Shown: positions 39,182-39,688 of the stretch, in pieces
Layout of the letters: each line of letters opens with the position of its first letter
Numbering within the stretch: the stretch's first letter is position 1
Assembly: GCA_947589745.1 (NCBI GenBank)
Contig: CANQCS010000018.1
Location: forward strand, 1 to 39,688
Direction of reading: 5' to 3'
DNA: 39,688 nt
DNA from: an uncultured Oscillospiraceae bacterium
GTDB taxonomy: Bacteria; Bacillota; Clostridia; Oscillospirales; Oscillospiraceae
Translations under genes and position numbers: made by a program
The notes under the pieces: model-generated
Seen by the model: the letters and a program-made list of their open reading frames with translations, nothing else
Databases searched by the model: none
What the model was told of the DNA's origin: nothing

Positions 39182-39688
39182 ATGAACGTTGTCGTCATCG
39201 GCGGTGTCGCCGCCGGAACAAAGACCGCCGCGAAGCTGAAGCGGCAGGACCGCAGCGCCAAGGTCACCATCTACACCAAGGGACAGGATATCTCCTACGC
39301 GGGCTGCGGCCTGCCCTACTATGTGGGCGGCAGCATCGAGAGCCGCGAGGAGCTGATCGTCAATACCCCCGCCAAGTACACCGGCCTCACCGGCGTGGAG
39401 GTCAGGACCGGCATGGAGGCCGTCTCCCTGGACGCCGCCGCCAGGACCGTCACCTTTGCCAGCGGCGAGACCGTGCCCTATGACAAGCTGGTCATCGCCA
39501 CCGGCGCGGTGCCCTTTGTCCCCAACGCGGCGGGCACGGAACTGCCCGGCGTGTTCACCATGCGGACTCCCGACGACGCCATCGGCCTGCGGGACTACAT
39601 AGACGCAAACCAGTGCCGCAGCGCCGTGGTGGTGGGCGGCAGCTTCATCGGCCTGGAGATCGCGGAGAACCTGCTGGCCAAGGGCCTG
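39182..39688 (+). CDS. CoA-disulfide reductase / NADH oxidase-like flavoprotein (partial)
   Basis: The first 169 residues are present and the frame stays open to the window edge. The N-terminus NVVVIGGVAAGTKTAAKLKR binds FAD, and Cys42 in SYAGCGLPYYVGG is the redox-active cysteine of the CoA-disulfide reductase/NADH oxidase/NADH peroxidase group. LVIATGAVPFVPN and VVVGGSFIGLEIAE start the next FAD/NAD(P)H parts. ATG 39182 has AAAGGAG upstream. In Clostridia such enzymes may carry C-terminal rhodanese or TusA domains; this cannot be seen here. Controlled most likely by the divergent LysR gene. Confidence 0.9.
   Translation, partial: MNVVVIGGVAAGTKTAAKLKRQDRSAKVTIYTKGQDISYAGCGLPYYVGGSIESREELIVNTPAKYTGLTGVEVRTGMEAVSLDAAARTVTFASGETVPYDKLVIATGAVPFVPNAAGTELPGVFTMRTPDDAIGLRDYIDANQCRSAVVVGGSFIGLEIAENLLAKGL

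Overview
The window is a GC-rich, gene-dense chromosomal segment that reads as a spore-forming gut Firmicute, most likely of the Oscillospiraceae (Flavonifractor / Intestinimonas / Lawsonibacter-like). This is inferred from the gene set (GerA/SpoVAF-type germination protein, YitT, dprA-topA pair, DUF1934-argS pair, FeoA-FeoA-FeoB-Cys-rich peptide, AgrC/LytTR pair), from strong AGGAGG ribosome sites and from TTGACA-N17-TATAAT promoters. No prophage, transposase, rRNA or CRISPR array was seen.

Layout. 1-2354: tail of an MMPL exporter and a translationally coupled secreted heptad-repeat protein. 2458-6301 (minus): an NSS amino-acid/Na+ symporter, putP and a TetR regulator. 6585-10814: purB and leuS, divergent from two good promoters. 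11081-16106: SpoU-type RNA methylase, dprA, topA and two tiny XRE regulators. 16201-17865 (minus): YitT membrane protein and a three-gene overlapping operon of tiny genes ending in a sigma-region-4 protein. 17946-18153: tRNA-Thr(TGT) and tRNA-Tyr(GTA). 18444-19196: XRE-S24 self-cleaving repressor. 19407-21707 (minus): ridA and typA, the latter with a scrambled 5' leader holding a relic of its own start. 22136-24240 (minus): AgrC-like kinase and LytTR regulator. 24390-27112 (minus): a ggt remnant with a large internal deletion, a small membrane protein, a spore germination protein and TspO. 27351-30614: ferrous-iron uptake cluster under TTAG-N6-CTAA operators. 30745-33889: an XRE regulator and a large His/Cys-rich lipoprotein. 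34173-37291 (minus): murI, DUF1934 gene, argS. 37583-39688: small acidic protein, LysR regulator and a divergent CoA-disulfide-reductase-like flavoenzyme cut by the window edge.

The main unexplained signal is a family of about 90-115 bp interspersed repeats, eight copies here. Each intact copy opens with an AT-rich palindrome (type ATTCTTTTTC..GAAAAAGAAT) followed by CAAAAAGAACTTTA, a TCGCT..CAAAGCGTTGCGAT core and a CCGCACGGTAACGA tail. In six of eight copies the first base of the repeat is the last base of a stop codon, and the repeat runs in the same direction as that gene. The palindrome arms covary between copies (ATTC/GAAT, ATAC/GTAT, ATCC/GGAT). The other points worth a second look are the typA start relic with only third-position differences, the deleted ggt gene, the paired iron operators with identical promoter geometry, and the 21-bp-spaced direct repeats just upstream of the lipoprotein promoter.
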